Shown: positions 61,945-64,000 of the stretch, piece after piece
How the letters are laid out: every line of letters starts with the position of its first letter
How positions within the stretch are numbered: position 1 is the stretch's first letter
Origin: Rothia uropygialis
Lineage (GTDB): Bacteria; Actinomycetota; Actinomycetes; Actinomycetales; Micrococcaceae
Reading direction: 5' to 3'
Length of the DNA stretch: 64,000 bases
Assembly: GCF_004137765.1 (NCBI RefSeq)
Contig: NZ_NOIS01000003.1
Coordinates: 496,001 to 560,000 of the forward strand
Notes under the pieces: generated by a model
Database searches by the model: none
What the model saw: only the letters and a program-made list of their open reading frames with translations
What the model was told of the DNA's origin: nothing
Made by a program: the position numbers and the translations under genes

Positions 61945-62061
61945 ATGGCTACGCGATCCACTGATTCGGTGCGGACGTCCCCGAGCGGCCACGGGGCCGA
62001 GGAGAACCTGAGTCGAGGCCTCAAGAACCGGCATCTGCAACTGATCGCGATCGGTCGATTA
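61945..62061 (+). pseudogene. Amino-acid permease, N-terminal remnant
   Basis: The first 39 residues end in EENLSRGLKNRHLQLIAIGR, the hallmark start of AnsP/GabP/LysP-type permeases, which continues GGAIGTGLF. Here the match ends abruptly at 62061 and unrelated sequence follows, so the gene was cut by a rearrangement. Confidence 0.75.
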
Positions 62062-62103
62062 TGCACCACCACCTTACCGGCGCCACCAAGCCCTCCCGTT
62101 GGT

Positions 62104-62520
62104 TCAGAGCTTGTCGTTGAAGAAGGGGCCGAGCTCGGACAAGGCCTCGGCGACCTCCCTCTCGCCGTCGTACATATCCATGTGGTTCGCGCCCTCGACG
62201 ATGTGAAAGGACTTATCCTCACTTGCGACACGGGCGAACAGATCGTCGCTCATCCACTTCGAGCCCGCCTCGGACCCGGCGATGACCAGTAGCGGCTGGG
62301 TGAAGAACACCTCGGCCTTGTGGAACGCGTCGTAGGCAATAATCTGCGACAGGCTTCGCGTGGTCATGAAGCCCGGAGCATTCGGGTGCTCGCAACGGGT
62401 GTGTGGTAATACTCCCAGGCCTGGCGCAGCTCCTCGTTCGGCGCGTCCTCCTTCTTCATCGGGGCCAGCGGGAACTGGTTCTCCTTGCCCCGGGCGTCGG
62501 CGATGCGGGCAGGCGGGCGG
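62104..62520 (-). pseudogene. Alpha/beta hydrolase, frameshifted C-terminal remnant
   Basis: The last ~80 residues (SQIIAYDAFHKAEVFFTQPL, LVIAGSEAGSKWMSDDLF, VEGANHMDMYDGE) carry the acid-loop and the catalytic His of an alpha/beta hydrolase. Upstream, NQFPLAPMKKEDAPNEELRQ then AWEYYHT continues the protein in another frame; an extra CA in a GTGTGT run at ~62400 explains the shift. The nucleophile half is absent, cut at the IS1380 remnant. Confidence 0.7.
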
Positions 62521-63012
62521 GGTGCTACTGACCGAGACGATCCGCGCGACCGGCCTGGACCAGTCTCTTTCTGTGGCCTTGGCGCTGTGGCGACGCCCGC
62601 TGGCGCAGCATGATCCAGGCAAGATCCTGCTCGACCTGGCGCTGACGCTGGCTATGGGTGGGATCGGAGGCCACCGGGCCGAGCCGGACGTCTACGGCCC
62701 GGTTGCCTCCGATCCCACGATCTCTCGCCTGCTCGCGCTCCTGGCCAGCGATGTCGATGCTGCAGAACGCGCACTCCATACTGCCCGGCACCGCGCCCGC
62801 GAGGCGGCGTGGGCTCGGGCCGGCAAGCATGCCCCAGACCATCGCTTCACCGGGAAGAAGGTGCTGATCCGGATCGACGGTGCCGGGGCGACCAAGAAGA
62901 CTCTCGAGGAGCTGGTCAAGCGCCGGGTTTTGTACTCGGTGCGCTACACCCTGATTGACCTCCAGGACTGGCCGGAGGGGAGGCGAGTCATCGTCCGCCG
63001 CGAGCGACCTCA
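62516..63012 (+). pseudogene. IS1380-family transposase remnant
   Basis: LLTETIRATGLDQSLSVALA, LWRRPLAQHDPGKILLDLAL, then DVYGPVASDPTISRLLALL match the N-terminal part of IS1380 transposases. The first catalytic Asp region (RIDGAGATKKT) is altered, and the chain jumps to LYSVRY, LIDLQDWPEG and RVIVRRERP with deletions between. It is a dead element; no terminal repeats were identified. Confidence 0.72.
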
Positions 63013-63189
63013 GCCGTCGCCGCCGGAACGATCGCCATCGCCGTCCCCGACGACGTGCAGATCCCCCACAGTGATCAATGGTCGATCCTGCCCTCGCTCA
63101 GCGGGATCACCGCCGAGCAGCTCCTGGACCACGCTGGCTTCGCGAGCCCCAGACTAGGCCTCGAGTCAGGCGCAGCACAGCCCGAGTAG
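63013..63189 (+). other. Unassigned C-terminal-like fragment
   Basis: After the transposase remnant, another frame reads AAGTIAIAVPDDVQIPHSDQ, then WSILPSLSGITAEQLLDHAG and FASPRLGLE to a TAG. It looks protein-like but I recognise no family. It may be the end of a gene cut by the IS element. Confidence 0.4.
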
Positions 63190-63333
63190 AGCCCCCGACG
63201 AGAACGCCCGGGTACAGCGCGATGGGCACCTCGACTCGTCAACTCAGCGGGCTGGGGGGATCGGGACAACAGCAACGCGGCAGCGTGCACACGACGTAGA
63301 CCACCACGCACAACAGCAGACAGGACACCGCTC

Positions 63334-63837
63334 GTGCCACTCTTCCTTCAGCGCGTGACAGCTCATCATGAGCGCCTCTGGCACTGGTTCACGACTCGCG
63401 GTCTGGCGACCACTCGCCCGGCAGCTCAGCAGTCCGACGCGGACCGACCGCTGAGTGTCGCCATCGATCACGCCGCGCTGTACGTGATCGACCTCGACGG
63501 CTCACGGACGTTCTTCGAGACCTACTTCGGAGCCCGATCCAACGACCTGTACCACAACCCGAGGACCGGTCTGCGCACCTACTTCCTCTCCTTCGCCGGG
63601 GACGCCTGCCTCGAGATCATGAGTAGGCCGGGGGTTCAGCATGCCCGAGCCAGGGGTCAGCTCGGATGGGGGCACGTCGCAATCCGACTCGGCTCGCGAC
63701 GAGCGATCGACGACCTTACTCAGCGGCTGCGCGATGACGGGTTCCGCATCGCGGGGAGCCCTCGCGTTACCGGAGACGGCTACTACGAAGCCGTCGTCCT
63801 CGATCCAGAAGGCAACGAGGTCGAACTCGTTGGATGA
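63334..63837 (+). CDS. VOC (glyoxalase/dioxygenase fold) protein
   Basis: A 167-residue frame whose residues ~42-167 are one VOC module: IDHAALYVIDLDGSRTFFET, then LRTYFLSFAGDACLEIMSRP, GWGHVAIRLGSR and DGYYEAVVLDPEGNEVELV. His in IDHAAL, His in GHVAI and Glu in VLDPEGNEVE are the usual metal ligands. The first 40 residues are not VOC-like, so the true start may be later (an internal GTG or TTG) or this may be a fusion to vector sequence. Substrate unknown. Confidence 0.72.
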   Translation: MPLFLQRVTAHHERLWHWFTTRGLATTRPAAQQSDADRPLSVAIDHAALYVIDLDGSRTFFETYFGARSNDLYHNPRTGLRTYFLSFAGDACLEIMSRPGVQHARARGQLGWGHVAIRLGSRRAIDDLTQRLRDDGFRIAGSPRVTGDGYYEAVVLDPEGNEVELVG

Positions 63838-64000
63838 CACAGTAACGTCCGCCGCGAACCCCATCGCCTGCGATGCCGCGACGCTGACGACACACCGGAG
63901 ATCGGCCCTCTGCTCGAGCTGCCGTCACAGTGTCGACCGTCACAAGAGGTCATATTGCTAGACGCGTACGAACCCGGCCTGGGAAAATGGATCAGCGCAT

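Noticed and set aside
1-64000. CRISPR arrays, tRNA or rRNA genes
   Set aside because: No regularly spaced direct repeats and no recognisable tRNA or rRNA stretches were seen on reading; a tRNA scan would settle this.

Overview
The window is high-GC actinobacterial DNA, most likely from a member of the Micrococcales. The evidence is the coding style, an actinobacterial desferrioxamine (des) locus with a DmdR/DtxR-type iron box, a Tat-exported PhoD phosphatase, and many ATGA-coupled genes. The genus cannot be fixed from sequence alone. No tRNA, rRNA or CRISPR array was seen.

Layout. (1) 1-1.3 kb: end of folP followed by a RibD-like reductase. (2) 1.4-13.2 kb: a catabolic island with a CYP199-like P450, its ferredoxin and ferredoxin reductase, a flavin monooxygenase, two phosphotriesterase-family proteins, a CocE-type hydrolase, an HSL-type esterase, an MBL hydrolase, and GntR and LysR regulators. 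It looks like a self-contained pathway for an aromatic or ester-type substrate. One of the two phosphotriesterase paralogues has lost nearly all metal ligands. (3) 13.2-25.9 kb: a UvrA-like resistance ATPase, two MFS transporters, a YeeE-TusA fusion for sulfur uptake, a small secreted protein, PhoD, a LysR regulator and NAD-formate dehydrogenase. (4) 25.9-31.1 kb: an iron-regulated desferrioxamine operon, desA-desB-desCD, in which DesC and DesD are fused. (5) 31.3-42.6 kb: isochorismatase-like hydrolase, MFS, FBP-domain protein, FabH-like synthase, a translationally coupled organosulfur operon (DszC-like, MHS transporter, DszA-like), an AI-2E-type permease and another MHS transporter.

(6) 42.6-64 kb: an accessory region full of remnants. 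Intact genes are a MarR regulator with a divergent ABM monooxygenase, a CoA-transferase, a GmrSD-like DUF262 nuclease, an ArsR-MFS pair, a GIY-YIG protein, a second formate dehydrogenase and a VOC protein. Two near-identical serine recombinases in the same orientation (50.5 and 59.7 kb) bracket an 8.6 kb block. Remnants include a Doc toxin, an MFS permease, a GNAT, an MmeI-like type IIG restriction-methylase split in two, a third resolvase, an amidohydrolase, an amino-acid permease, an alpha/beta hydrolase and an IS1380 transposase.

The most novel signal is a set of AT-rich cassettes in region 6. Each encodes a small secreted protein with a Gly/Ala-rich or helical hydrophobic core, followed on the same strand by a small membrane protein (45.2, 56.0 and 58.3 kb). 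Relatives or orphans lie at 54.5 and 58.9-59.5 kb. I infer bacteriocin/immunity-like pairs; two of the secreted proteins are clear paralogues, and one cassette sits inside the wrecked restriction-methylase gene.
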